Below, piece by piece: positions 1 to 8,247 of a stretch of DNA of 64,000 nucleotides. Numbering within the stretch: position 1 is the first letter of the stretch; every line of letters starts with the position of its first letter. A program made the position numbers and the translations under genes. The stretch lies in NCBI GenBank assembly GCA_964594365.1, contig CAZQMB010000006.1:1-64000 (forward strand), written 5' to 3'. The notes under the pieces were generated by a model. It saw only the letters and a list, made by a program, of their open reading frames with translations, was not told the DNA's origin and did not search any database. This stretch comes from CAIUSP01 sp964594365. Lineage in GTDB: Bacteria > Actinomycetota > Thermoleophilia > Solirubrobacterales > 70-9.

Positions 1-374
<374 letters not shown>

Positions 375-676
375 AATACTGCACAGAGTGTCATGCCTGG
401 CTGTCACCACGTACACGTGTGGTGACGACATGACGAGGTCATTCTCAGCCCTCCGATAGCTGGCTATAGGAGGGCCGGGCTTTCGTCAACGGAAAGCAGA
501 ACTCTCCGTTGCGCGCTGCTCAGTTTTCAAAGACCGCTGTAACCGTGCGACGGATCTCGCCGCCTCGAATACCAAGCTCCGGGGTGACTCGGTCGTTTCC
601 CGGTGGACCACTGAGCCTGAGCCCAGAAAGCCTCTCCGAGCCAGTACGACTCCGGCATCACGAAGCAGGACGCGGG
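375..676 (-). promoter_or_regulatory. 16S rRNA leader with boxA-like motif and hairpins
   Basis: This is the non-coding leader between the promoter and mature 16S. The minus strand reads GTCTTTGAAAACTG at 521-534, a sequence often found in Gram-positive rRNA leaders near boxA. Three inverted repeats could form stems: 487-493 with 505-511 (7 bp), 449-459 with 464-474 (one mismatch), and 403-410 with 419-426 (8 bp, loop of 8). The last is the nearest to the 5' end and is a candidate processing stem. A weaker second promoter (TTGACG 484-489, TATAGC 463-468) has only a 15-bp spacer. I see no gene here. Confidence 0.6.
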
Positions 677-705
677 AGTATAGGTGCTGGGTCATTGAAA
701 CGCAA
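677..705 (-). promoter_or_regulatory. Probable rrn promoter (-35 TTGCGT, 17-bp spacer, -10 TATACT)
   Basis: On the minus strand TTGCGT (700-705) and TATACT (677-682) are separated by exactly 17 bp. This is the best sigma70-type promoter in the 351-nt gap between tyrS and the 16S gene. Transcription would start near 670, giving a leader of about 295 nt. Confidence 0.7.
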
Positions 706-725
706 GCCCCGACCCCCCGCCAGCT

Positions 726-1907
726 CTAGTCCGTCAGAGCGGCGAACCTCCTCTTGCCTACCTGGAGAACCTTTCCGCTCAACTCGGCCATTGGAAGGTC
801 GAGGCCCTGGTCTGCGGAGATCGGCGTCCCATCCAACTTCACTCCTCCCTGCTCGATCAGACGCCGCGCCTCGCTGCTGGAAACACCGAACAGCTTCGAG
901 ATGACTGCCGGCAGATGGACGCTGCCCTCTGGATCGGCGAAGCCCGCAAGCGAATGCTGGTCCACATCCTCAGGTATCTCGCCGCTGACATGGATTTGAT
1001 CGAAGCGAGCCTCCGCCTGTTCTGCTGCGGACTCGCTGTGGAATCTGGCGACGACGCTCCTGGCCAACTCTCGTTTGGCCTCGTTCGGAGCAAGATCGCT
1101 CGGCACATCACGGCGCAGGACCAGTTCGTAGTAGGAGGGCATTGCATCGTCGGGAATGCTCATCAGCTTTCCGAAGATCTCCTCTGCTGGCTCAGTTACG
1201 CCGACGTAGTTGCCCAGACTCTTGCTCATGCGCTGCTTGCCATCGATCCCAGGGAGGATGGGCATGCACATGATCGACTGCTCGGGTACATCGTATGAGC
1301 GCTGGACATCTCTTCCGAGCAGGAGATTGAACTTCTGGTCGGTCCCCCCCAGCTCGACATCCGAGCGGATCGCCACTGAGTCATATCCCTGGAGCAGCGG
1401 GTAGAGGATCTCCAAAACCGAGATCGGGAGGTCGGCCTTGATGCGCTTGTCGAAATCGTCTCGCTCGAGAACTTGAGCCACCGTGACCGATCCGAGAAGG
1501 CGGAACAGATCTTCCATCGGCATGTCCAGCCATTCGCTGTTGAATCGGACCGTAGTTCGCTCCGGATCGAGGATCTTGAACGCCTGATCCTGGAAGGTGC
1601 GTGCGTTGCTCGCGATCTCAGCTGGAGCCAGAACGGGACGCTGGCTGTCCCGGCCACTCGGGTCTCCCACCCGTGCCGTGTAGTCGCCGATGATCAGGAC
1701 CACCTCATGCCCGGCTCGCTGGAAATCGGCCAACTTGTCGAGGACGACGCAATGTCCCAGGTGTATGTCCGGTGCGGTGGGATCGATCCCGAGCTTCACT
1801 CTCAGGGGTCGGCCCTCCTCCAGTTGCTCTTCGAGCCGTCCGGCCGGAAGCGCCTCTACAGCGCCGTTTCTCAGCTCTCTCGCCAGATCGGCTCCCGAAT
1901 CCGTCAT
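726..1907 (-). CDS. tyrS: Tyrosyl-tRNA synthetase
   Basis: It charges tRNA-Tyr with tyrosine in the cytoplasm. The 393-aa product has the class I HIGH motif as HLGH (residues 49-52) and KMSKS as RMSKS (226-230), plus a C-terminal S4-like RNA-binding domain (about 330-390). The length matches the longer bacterial TyrRS subfamily. The ATG at 1907 is chosen because the protein begins normally there and a TANNNT box lies 7 nt upstream, implying a leaderless mRNA. It is transcribed toward the rRNA genes and diverges from the penicillin-binding protein gene. Confidence 0.97.
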   Translation of the reverse strand: MTDSGADLARELRNGAVEALPAGRLEEQLEEGRPLRVKLGIDPTAPDIHLGHCVVLDKLADFQRAGHEVVLIIGDYTARVGDPSGRDSQRPVLAPAEIASNARTFQDQAFKILDPERTTVRFNSEWLDMPMEDLFRLLGSVTVAQVLERDDFDKRIKADLPISVLEILYPLLQGYDSVAIRSDVELGGTDQKFNLLLGRDVQRSYDVPEQSIMCMPILPGIDGKQRMSKSLGNYVGVTEPAEEIFGKLMSIPDDAMPSYYELVLRRDVPSDLAPNEAKRELARSVVARFHSESAAEQAEARFDQIHVSGEIPEDVDQHSLAGFADPEGSVHLPAVISKLFGVSSSEARRLIEQGGVKLDGTPISADQGLDLPMAELSGKVLQVGKRRFAALTD

Positions 1908-1914
1908 CCGGCCA

Positions 1915-1920
1915 ATGCTA
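1915..1920 (-). promoter_or_regulatory. -10 box TAGCAT for leaderless tyrS
   Basis: TAGCAT lies 7 nt before the tyrS ATG on the minus strand, so transcription should start at or next to the start codon. A plus-strand TAACCT (1919-1924) overlaps it and could be the -10 box for the divergent penicillin-binding protein gene; that second call is weak. Confidence 0.55.
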
Positions 1921-2001
1921 ACCTTCTCTCGGTTCGCCTGGCGGGGCGAGTCTTTCGTCCATCTGACGGGTTTCTGTTCTCAGAACCAGAGAGCGGAGCC
2001 T

Positions 2002-4962
2002 ATGCGCCGCCATCGCCGAACAATCGTGGCCGAAAAACGTTCCAAAACAGAGCAAACCACGGAATTCGACTTCCGAGTCGATCCCGAAGCCACCGGTCTT
2101 CCGGGTGCCAGCAAGGTACCCCGCAAGCGGAGGGGTAAGGGAAACGGCAACGGCGCCGCCACGCCGTCGTCACGTAGTGCCGACTCGGACACGCCCGGGC
2201 GATCCGGCAATGGGTCTCCCGCCTCATCACCGCCGCGCCGGCGCAAGCACGCTGGCCGCGGCGGTGATGAAGGGCGTTCCAGCTTTCCCACCTGGTCGGA
2301 GGGGTCTTCCGATCGCGGAAAGGGCGCGAGGCGCACGAATGGTTCGACCAGGGCAAGCGAGTCGAACGGACTCGCGGGAGACCGACCCTCCACCCCGTCG
2401 GCAGGAAACGGCGCGACCGGTTCGCGTCCGGCGAGGAGTTCTAGCAGGGAGTTCGCGAAGGAATCTCGACGGCGAGCCGCACGCAGGCGTGTAGAGGGCA
2501 GGAACCGCGTCGAGAGCGACGACGTGCCGTTCGAGGCGCTCCTGGATCGTCAGCCCCAGCGCAGTGCTCTCCGCAAGAGCACCTCCCCCCTGCTCGATGC
2601 AACCAGACAGGCGAGGGAGAACGTGACCGGGAGTTTCCGTTCCCTCCGCGAAGGATTCAAGACAGGCGGCCAGCGGATCAAGGGTTCGGGTGTTGCTGCG
2701 AGGACCGGTGAGCTCCGACAGGCGGTGCGGGTGCCTGGGCGACGGCGGTCCCTTGCCCCCGGAGAGGTCGAGTCAGCAGGAGGAGGAGATCCGAGAACCG
2801 GACGCAGCCCGCGTCACAAGGCGCCGGTCAAGCGAGCACCACGTAAGGCCAAGCCCGGGCGCCTCAAGCCTCTGCGGGTATTCATCGTGGCCGGAGGCCT
2901 CGGTCTGCTGGCCATCGTCTCGGTCCTGTTCGGGATGATGATGGCGATATCCCGTCAGCTCCCGGATCTGGAGAACAAGCGACAGTACGACACGGCCCAG
3001 AACACGAAGATCTACGACGTCAGGGGTCGAGATCTCGGAACGCTCCTCTCTAACGATCAGCGCTATCTCGTCCTCTCGGATCAGATTTCGCCATATGCGA
3101 AGTCCGCCGTGGTCGCAATCGAAGATGAGCGTTTCTACGAGCATCGCGGAGTCGACTACAAGGGCCTCGCGCGAGCCGCGGTGGTGGACCTCATACCGGG
3201 CGGATCGATCCAGGGTGCGTCCACGATCACCCAGCAGTTCGTCAAGAACGCTCTCGAGACTCAGGATCGACGCACTGTCTTCGAGAAGCTCCGAGAGAGT
3301 GCTCTCGCCTACCACCTCGAGCGCAAGTGGGACAAGGACAAGATCCTGACCCAGTACCTGAACACCGTCTACTACGGTGAGGGCGCCTACGGGATAGAAG
3401 CAGCTGCCAGGACGTATTTCGGCTACAACCATCCCGGATGCGGTGAGGACGGGCAGGATCCATGCGCGAACGAACTCCTGCCCGAGGAGGCTGCGCTTCT
3501 GGCAGCACTGATCAACTCGCCATCCGCCTTCTCGCCGAGAGTGAATCCTCAGTTCGCGTTCGAGAGGCGCAATGTCGTGCTCGAGAAGATGAACGAGCAA
3601 GGGGTCCTGTCGGACGCCGAGTACCAGCAGGCAAAGGCGGCTCCACTCCCGGCGTCCTCGGAGATCCAACGCCCGCAAGAGGACTCCAAGTCCCCGTACT
3701 TCACGACCTGGATGAGACAGATCCTGGTCGACAAGTTCGGGCCCGGAACGGCATTCTCGGGTGGGCTCAGAGTGAGGACCTCGCTCGATCTCCAGATGCA
3801 GGAGACGGCATCCCAGATCGCCTACGACGCTCTTGCCGGTATCTCGCCGACAGCCGCCGTGGTGGTGCTGGACAACGACACCGGTGAGGTGCGCGCCATG
3901 GTCGGGGGCAGTGACTACGAAGAGCGGCCATTCAACCTCGCGACACAGGGCTACAGGCAGCCCGGCTCGACCTTCAAGACCTTCGTCCTCGCAACCGCAC
4001 TCTCGCAGGGCCGCTCGCCGGGCGAGGTATTCAGCTCGCAGCCGAAGCAATTCCCGATTCCCGGCGTGAACCCCAAAAAGGAGATGTTCGTGGTCGAGAA
4101 CTACGACGACGACTACCTCGGCAGCGCCTCGATCGCGACCGCTACGCAGTACTCCGACAACTCCGTGTATGCCGAACTGGGGCTGCAGGTAGGGACCAAG
4201 AAGATCGCGAGGATGGCACAGGACATGGGGATAGAGACGCCGGTCTCCACGAACCCCGCCATGACACTCGGCGGTCTCGACAACTACTGCTGCACGCCAT
4301 TGGAGATGGCGCACGCCTACCAGACGCTCGCCGCGGGCGGCAATCGGATAAGCGGAACCCTCGACAGCATCGAGGGCGATGCAGGGAAGGATCCGAGGGA
4401 TGACGGCCCGGTGCCGATAGTCAAGATCACCGACTCGAAGGGCGACCTCGTGGCGGAGAACAAGGTGACGAAATCACGGGTGCTCTCGTCCGACAATGCC
4501 AACACAGTGAAGGGGATCCTCCAGTCGGTCATATCGGGCGGCACCGGGACCAACGCCGCCACAGGGGGCTACGCGTGGGGTAAGACCGGAACCACGGAGA
4601 ACTACGGAGATGCCTGGTTCTGCGGGGGGAGCGAGAACTTCACAGCCTGCGTCTGGGTCGGGTACCCCGACAGTGTCAAGTCGATGGAGACCGAATACGG
4701 TGGCCAGCCGGTCGCAGGAGGGACCTATCCCGCGGTCATCTGGTCGAGGATCATCCAGGCACTCGAAGGGATTCAGGCCGGGTACCGGAGCGGTCGATCC
4801 GGAGGCTCCTCCTCCTCTTCTTCCTACACACCCAGCTACTCGGCCCCCGCAGCCCCTGCAGCCCCCGCTGGAGGAGGAGGTGGTGGTGGCGGCGGAGGCG
4901 GAGGTCAGCCTCAAGCCCCTGCACCTGCGCCCTCTGGTGGTGGCGGTGGCGTAGGGCTCTGA
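2002..4962 (+). CDS. Class A penicillin-binding protein (transglycosylase/transpeptidase)
   Basis: This is a bifunctional peptidoglycan synthase. The 986-aa product has a cytoplasmic, highly basic low-complexity N-terminus of about 290 residues, one membrane segment (about 292-317), a GT51 glycosyltransferase domain with catalytic Glu374 in EDERFYEHRG, and a transpeptidase domain with SxxK (STFK, Ser656), SDN (718-720) and KTG (Lys861). It ends in a Ser/Pro/Ala tail with long glycine runs. The ATG at 2002 follows a purine-rich GCGGAG; a GTG eight codons later is possible, and the open frame upstream overlaps tyrS and is probably not coding. The basic tail is longer than in most homologues. 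The gene converges with the glycosylase, 6 nt between stops. Confidence 0.95.
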   Translation: MRRHRRTIVAEKRSKTEQTTEFDFRVDPEATGLPGASKVPRKRRGKGNGNGAATPSSRSADSDTPGRSGNGSPASSPPRRRKHAGRGGDEGRSSFPTWSEGSSDRGKGARRTNGSTRASESNGLAGDRPSTPSAGNGATGSRPARSSSREFAKESRRRAARRRVEGRNRVESDDVPFEALLDRQPQRSALRKSTSPLLDATRQARENVTGSFRSLREGFKTGGQRIKGSGVAARTGELRQAVRVPGRRRSLAPGEVESAGGGDPRTGRSPRHKAPVKRAPRKAKPGRLKPLRVFIVAGGLGLLAIVSVLFGMMMAISRQLPDLENKRQYDTAQNTKIYDVRGRDLGTLLSNDQRYLVLSDQISPYAKSAVVAIEDERFYEHRGVDYKGLARAAVVDLIPGGSIQGASTITQQFVKNALETQDRRTVFEKLRESALAYHLERKWDKDKILTQYLNTVYYGEGAYGIEAAARTYFGYNHPGCGEDGQDPCANELLPEEAALLAALINSPSAFSPRVNPQFAFERRNVVLEKMNEQGVLSDAEYQQAKAAPLPASSEIQRPQEDSKSPYFTTWMRQILVDKFGPGTAFSGGLRVRTSLDLQMQETASQIAYDALAGISPTAAVVVLDNDTGEVRAMVGGSDYEERPFNLATQGYRQPGSTFKTFVLATALSQGRSPGEVFSSQPKQFPIPGVNPKKEMFVVENYDDDYLGSASIATATQYSDNSVYAELGLQVGTKKIARMAQDMGIETPVSTNPAMTLGGLDNYCCTPLEMAHAYQTLAAGGNRISGTLDSIEGDAGKDPRDDGPVPIVKITDSKGDLVAENKVTKSRVLSSDNANTVKGILQSVISGGTGTNAATGGYAWGKTGTTENYGDAWFCGGSENFTACVWVGYPDSVKSMETEYGGQPVAGGTYPAVIWSRIIQALEGIQAGYRSGRSGGSSSSSSYTPSYSAPAAPAAPAGGGGGGGGGGGGQPQAPAPAPSGGGGGVGL

Positions 4963-4968
4963 CCACGC

Positions 4969-5669
4969 TCACTCGGATGTCAAGCGGGGCCGCGATACGT
5001 ACCCAGAGCCGGCCAGATGGAATCGCCATGGCCGATCCTGCGCCTGACTGATTCCGATACGGGGACCGGAAAGGATCAGCGAGTCATCCACGGGGCTTGC
5101 CGGACGTTCGATGACCAGACCAGCCTCATCGAAGGCGCGGCCATTCATGGCCAGNNNNNNNNNNNNNNNNNNNNNNNNNNNNNNNNNNNNNNNNNNNNNN
5201 NNNNNNNNNNNNNNNNNNNNNNNNNNNNNNNNNNNNNNNNNNNNNNNNNNNNNNCCGGACGTTCGATGACCAGACCAGCCTCATCGAAGGCGCGGCCATT
5301 CATGGCCAGATCGATCTGCAAGGCTTGGCCGACCTTCCCGGGACCGGAACACAGGTCCAACGCAGACCTGCCTCGCCTGCGCTCTCTGATCCGCTCCAGG
5401 CCCGCGTGGGGCTCCAGCGCTCTGATCAAGACAGCAGCCGGTCGTCCCTCAGGCTCCGAGACCAGGTTCAAGAGCAGGTGGATTCCGTAGGAGCGATAGA
5501 CGTAGACGCTTCCCGGAGGGCCGAAGAGTGGCGCGTTGCGTTCGGTCTTCCCCCGAAATGCATGACAAGCCGGATCATTCGGACCGTATGCCTCGGTCTC
5601 GACGATCGTACCCCCGGCCCCCTCCAGATAGAGAGCACAACCCAGTAGCTCCCTGGAAACGATCTCCAC
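4969..5669 (-). CDS. 3-methyladenine DNA glycosylase (AAG/Mpg family), interrupted by an assembly gap
   Basis: It excises alkylated purines. The part before the gap shows ETEAY, YRSYG and the CSGPGKVGQAL region of the family. The record has 100 Ns inside the gene, flanked by identical 55-nt copies. Removing the Ns and one copy keeps the frame and adds a C-terminus containing RPWRFHLAGSGYVSRPR, the normal AAG ending, with TGA at 4969-4971; the result is about 181 aa. The start is uncertain: GTG at 5669 is the first conventional codon, but the frame upstream reads LTPDFFDRP, which looks like the family N-terminus, and a CTG at 5696 overlaps the argH stop as CTGA. It is probably coupled to argH. 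Confidence 0.88.
5100..5154. repeat. 55-nt direct repeat, left copy (assembly overlap)
   Basis: The sequence is identical to 5255-5309, and the two copies exactly flank the 100-N run. This is the signature of two contigs that overlap by 55 nt but were scaffolded with a fixed gap. It is not a biological repeat: collapsing it restores the glycosylase frame. Confidence 0.93.
5155..5254. other. Assembly gap of 100 N (probably false)
   Basis: Exactly 100 Ns lie between two identical 55-nt sequences. The true sequence most likely has no gap here; one 55-nt copy and all Ns should be removed. Confidence 0.93.
5255..5309. repeat. 55-nt direct repeat, right copy (assembly overlap)
   Basis: This is the second identical copy of 5100-5154, immediately after the N run. 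Confidence 0.93.
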
Positions 5670-5692
5670 CGGACGGTCGAAGAAGTCAGGGG

Positions 5693-7075
5693 TCAGTCGC
5701 GCGCCGATGGTTCGAGAGCCTCTAGTTCCTGCTTCGCAAGGGCAATCTGCTCGGCGACCCTCGTGGCACCGGTCCCACCGGAAGAGATCTTCGAGTCGAT
5801 GACGTCACGATCGGACATCGCATCTTCCACCCGACTCCTCGCCTCGGGAGGCAGGTCGGACAGCGCCTCTCCGTACATCTCCTCGAACGGTCTCCCCTCT
5901 TCCAGCGCACGCCTCACCAGCCCTCCGACTATCCCATGAGCGACCCGGAACGGGACCCCCTCCGCTGCGAGGACATCGGCCAGGTCCGTTGCCGCCAGGA
6001 AGCGATCGTCAGCCGCTGCTTCGAGGCGATCTCGATCGAAGGTGATCCCCTCGACCATCCGGGTCGCGACTCGTAGCGATGTCTCGGTCGTGTCGACGGC
6101 GTCGAACAATGGTTCCTTGTCTTCCTGCATATCCTTGCTGTAGCCGAGAGGCAGGGCATGCAGCGCACCCAGCAGGGTTTGGAGATCCGCGGCCACCCGC
6201 GGGGCCTTGCCTCGGAGCAGTTCCGCGGCATCGGGGTTCTTCTTCTGGGGCATGATGCTCGACCCTGACGCAAAAGAATCATCGGTCGACAGGTATCCGA
6301 ACTCCGAACTCGACCAGATGACTATCTCCGAGCCGAGTCGAGACAGATGGTTGGAGCAGATCGCAGTCGCAGAGAGCAGCTCGAGCGCTTGATCCCGATT
6401 GGAGACCGCGTCCAAGGAATTCTGCATCGGCCCCGTGAAGCCGAGCGTCGCAGCCATCTGGTCTCGGTCGAGGTCCCAGTTCAGTCCCGCCAGCGCACCG
6501 GAGCCGGCAGGCATCTCGGAGGCTGAACGAGCTGCGGACATGAAGCGGAGGAAGTCCCTGCGGAACATCCAGAAGTAGGCGAGCAGGTAGTGGGAGAGGT
6601 AGATCGGTTGGGCACGCTGGAGGTGCGTGTACGCAGGTGACCGCCAGCCCTCGTGCGCTACGGCCTTTTCCAGCAAGGTCCGCATGAGCTGCCAGGTCAG
6701 GTCGCCGCAGGCGAGTGAATGAGCGCGGACGAACAGTGAGAGGTCGGTCGCCACCTGATCGTTGCGTGAGCGCGCCGTATGGAGCTTTCCTCCGACCTCG
6801 CCGAGTTCCTCGGTCAACCGGCGCTCGATTGCCATGTGTATGTCCTCGTCCTCGGGGCGGTACTCGAACTCCCCTGACTCGACTTCGCGATGGATCTTCT
6901 CGAGCGCTCCGAGAATCGCGTCGAGCTCAGCGTCGGCGAGCACGCCCAATTTGTGCAGCGCACGGGCGTGTGCCTGCGACTGCAGCAGGTCGTATGGGGC
7001 GAGCCTGCGATCGAAACCAATCGATGCGTTGATCGCGTGGAAGAGATCGTCGCGTTCCGAATCGAATCTCGACAT
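5693..7075 (-). CDS. argH: Argininosuccinate lyase
   Basis: It catalyses the last step of arginine synthesis, cleaving argininosuccinate to arginine and fumarate. The 460-aa product carries the fumarase/aspartase-superfamily signature GSSIMPQKKNPD near residue 270, with the usual TARSRNDQV and HLQRAQP motifs. Its ATG overlaps the stop of the upstream aminotransferase by one base (TGATG), so it is translationally coupled in a cimA - aminotransferase - argH unit. It is about 52 kb away from argG, argD, argB and argJ in this window. Confidence 0.97.
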   Translation of the reverse strand: MSRFDSERDDLFHAINASIGFDRRLAPYDLLQSQAHARALHKLGVLADAELDAILGALEKIHREVESGEFEYRPEDEDIHMAIERRLTEELGEVGGKLHTARSRNDQVATDLSLFVRAHSLACGDLTWQLMRTLLEKAVAHEGWRSPAYTHLQRAQPIYLSHYLLAYFWMFRRDFLRFMSAARSASEMPAGSGALAGLNWDLDRDQMAATLGFTGPMQNSLDAVSNRDQALELLSATAICSNHLSRLGSEIVIWSSSEFGYLSTDDSFASGSSIMPQKKNPDAAELLRGKAPRVAADLQTLLGALHALPLGYSKDMQEDKEPLFDAVDTTETSLRVATRMVEGITFDRDRLEAAADDRFLAATDLADVLAAEGVPFRVAHGIVGGLVRRALEEGRPFEEMYGEALSDLPPEARSRVEDAMSDRDVIDSKISSGGTGATRVAEQIALAKQELEALEPSARD

Positions 7076-8247
7076 CAGGCGTCACCACCCTCCCGCTCGA
7101 GCACCAGCCGGAGCGTCAGCGAAGCGCGCTCCACCTCCTCTGCAGTCATCCCGCCATGGAATGGCAGGGCCAGGCTCCGCTTCGACGCAGCCTCTGCGTT
7201 GGGGCAAAGCCCTTCCCTGGACCCGAAGCGCTCGCGGTAATCCGGCAGTAGGTGCACACAGGGAAGGTAGGGCTTCGCCGAGATTCCTTCCTCGGTAAGC
7301 GCCCGCGCAACGGCCACGACATCGGTTCCGGTGGGAACCCGAACCGGATACACGAACCAGCTCCGGTGTTCGCTCCCGCGATCGGCACAGGGAAGGAGCA
7401 GACCGTCGAAATCCCCCTCGCCTGCGGGGTTACCACCGATGCCCTTCAGGGCCCCTGTGTAGAGATCCGCCACCCGCTGTCGCTCATCGAGCAAGTGGTC
7501 GAGGCGCTCCATCTGTGCGACACCGATCGCACTGGCGATCTCCGACAGGCGATAGTTGAAACCGAGTCTTTCGTGATCGACGGTATCCATATCTGCCGCC
7601 CGGCCTTGATTGCGCTCGCTTCTCGCCAGTTCGGCCGCCTCGGCGTCAGCCGGGATCACCATCCCCCCCTCACCGGTCGTCAGCTGCTTGTTCGCATAGA
7701 AGGCGAAGATCGATGCGTTGCCCCGAGCGCCGACCTTCGTTCCGTCGGAGCAGACCGATCCGAGGGCCTGACAGGCGTCCTCGAGGATCCCCAGGCCGTG
7801 CGTCGATGCAATCCGCTCGATCTCCGGCATCGCCGCAGGCCATCCGAAGATGTGCACCGGCAGGACTCCCACCGTAGCCGGATCGAGGCTGGATTCGATC
7901 TGGTCCGGGTCGATGCAGAGAGTGATCGGATCGACGTCCACGAACACCGGCTCGACGCCCTCGTAGAGAAGCGAGTTCGCGCTTGCCACGAAGGTGAACG
8001 GGGTCGTGACCACTCGGTCGCCGCCGCTCCAGCCAAGGGCCCTCACACACAGATGCAGCGCTGCGGTTCCGCTCGAAACCGCCACAGCATCGTCAACTCC
8101 GAGCCACGCTGCGAAGTCACGTTCGAACCGCTCCTGCATCGGCCCGAGAGAGAGCCTCCCCGACGCGATCACCTCCGCCACCAGCTCCGATTCACGTCCA
8201 CTCAGATCGGGCTTCGCGAGAGGCAGTTGTTCGGTTCCCTCGCTCAC
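7075..8247 (-). CDS. DegT/DnrJ/EryC1/StrS-family PLP-dependent aminotransferase
   Basis: The 390-aa product is a fold-type I aminotransferase of the family that usually aminates nucleotide-linked keto-sugars. It has VSSGTAALHL at 58-67, EDACQALGS around 156, and the PLP-binding lysine at K187 in YANKQLTTGEGG. It overlaps cimA by 4 nt (ATGA) and argH by 1 nt, so it is locked into an amino-acid operon, and no sugar-nucleotide genes lie beside it. The substrate is unknown: it may act on a sugar, or it may have been recruited for an amino- or keto-acid. Confidence 0.9.
   Translation of the reverse strand: MSEGTEQLPLAKPDLSGRESELVAEVIASGRLSLGPMQERFERDFAAWLGVDDAVAVSSGTAALHLCVRALGWSGGDRVVTTPFTFVASANSLLYEGVEPVFVDVDPITLCIDPDQIESSLDPATVGVLPVHIFGWPAAMPEIERIASTHGLGILEDACQALGSVCSDGTKVGARGNASIFAFYANKQLTTGEGGMVIPADAEAAELARSERNQGRAADMDTVDHERLGFNYRLSEIASAIGVAQMERLDHLLDERQRVADLYTGALKGIGGNPAGEGDFDGLLLPCADRGSEHRSWFVYPVRVPTGTDVVAVARALTEEGISAKPYLPCVHLLPDYRERFGSREGLCPNAEAASKRSLALPFHGGMTAEEVERASLTLRLVLEREGGDA

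Noticed and set aside
1690..2001. N-terminal extension of the PBP frame back into tyrS
   Set aside because: It would overlap tyrS antisense, has no homology, and the ATG at 2002 has a plausible ribosome-binding site.
2773..4314. A 513-codon open frame antisense to the penicillin-binding protein gene
   Set aside because: The sense frame has all PBP catalytic motifs; high-GC codon bias readily creates long antisense frames. The antisense product shows no recognisable motif.
5100..5309. Direct repeats that might mark an insertion or attachment site
   Set aside because: They exactly flank a 100-N run and collapsing them restores a gene, so they are an assembly artefact.
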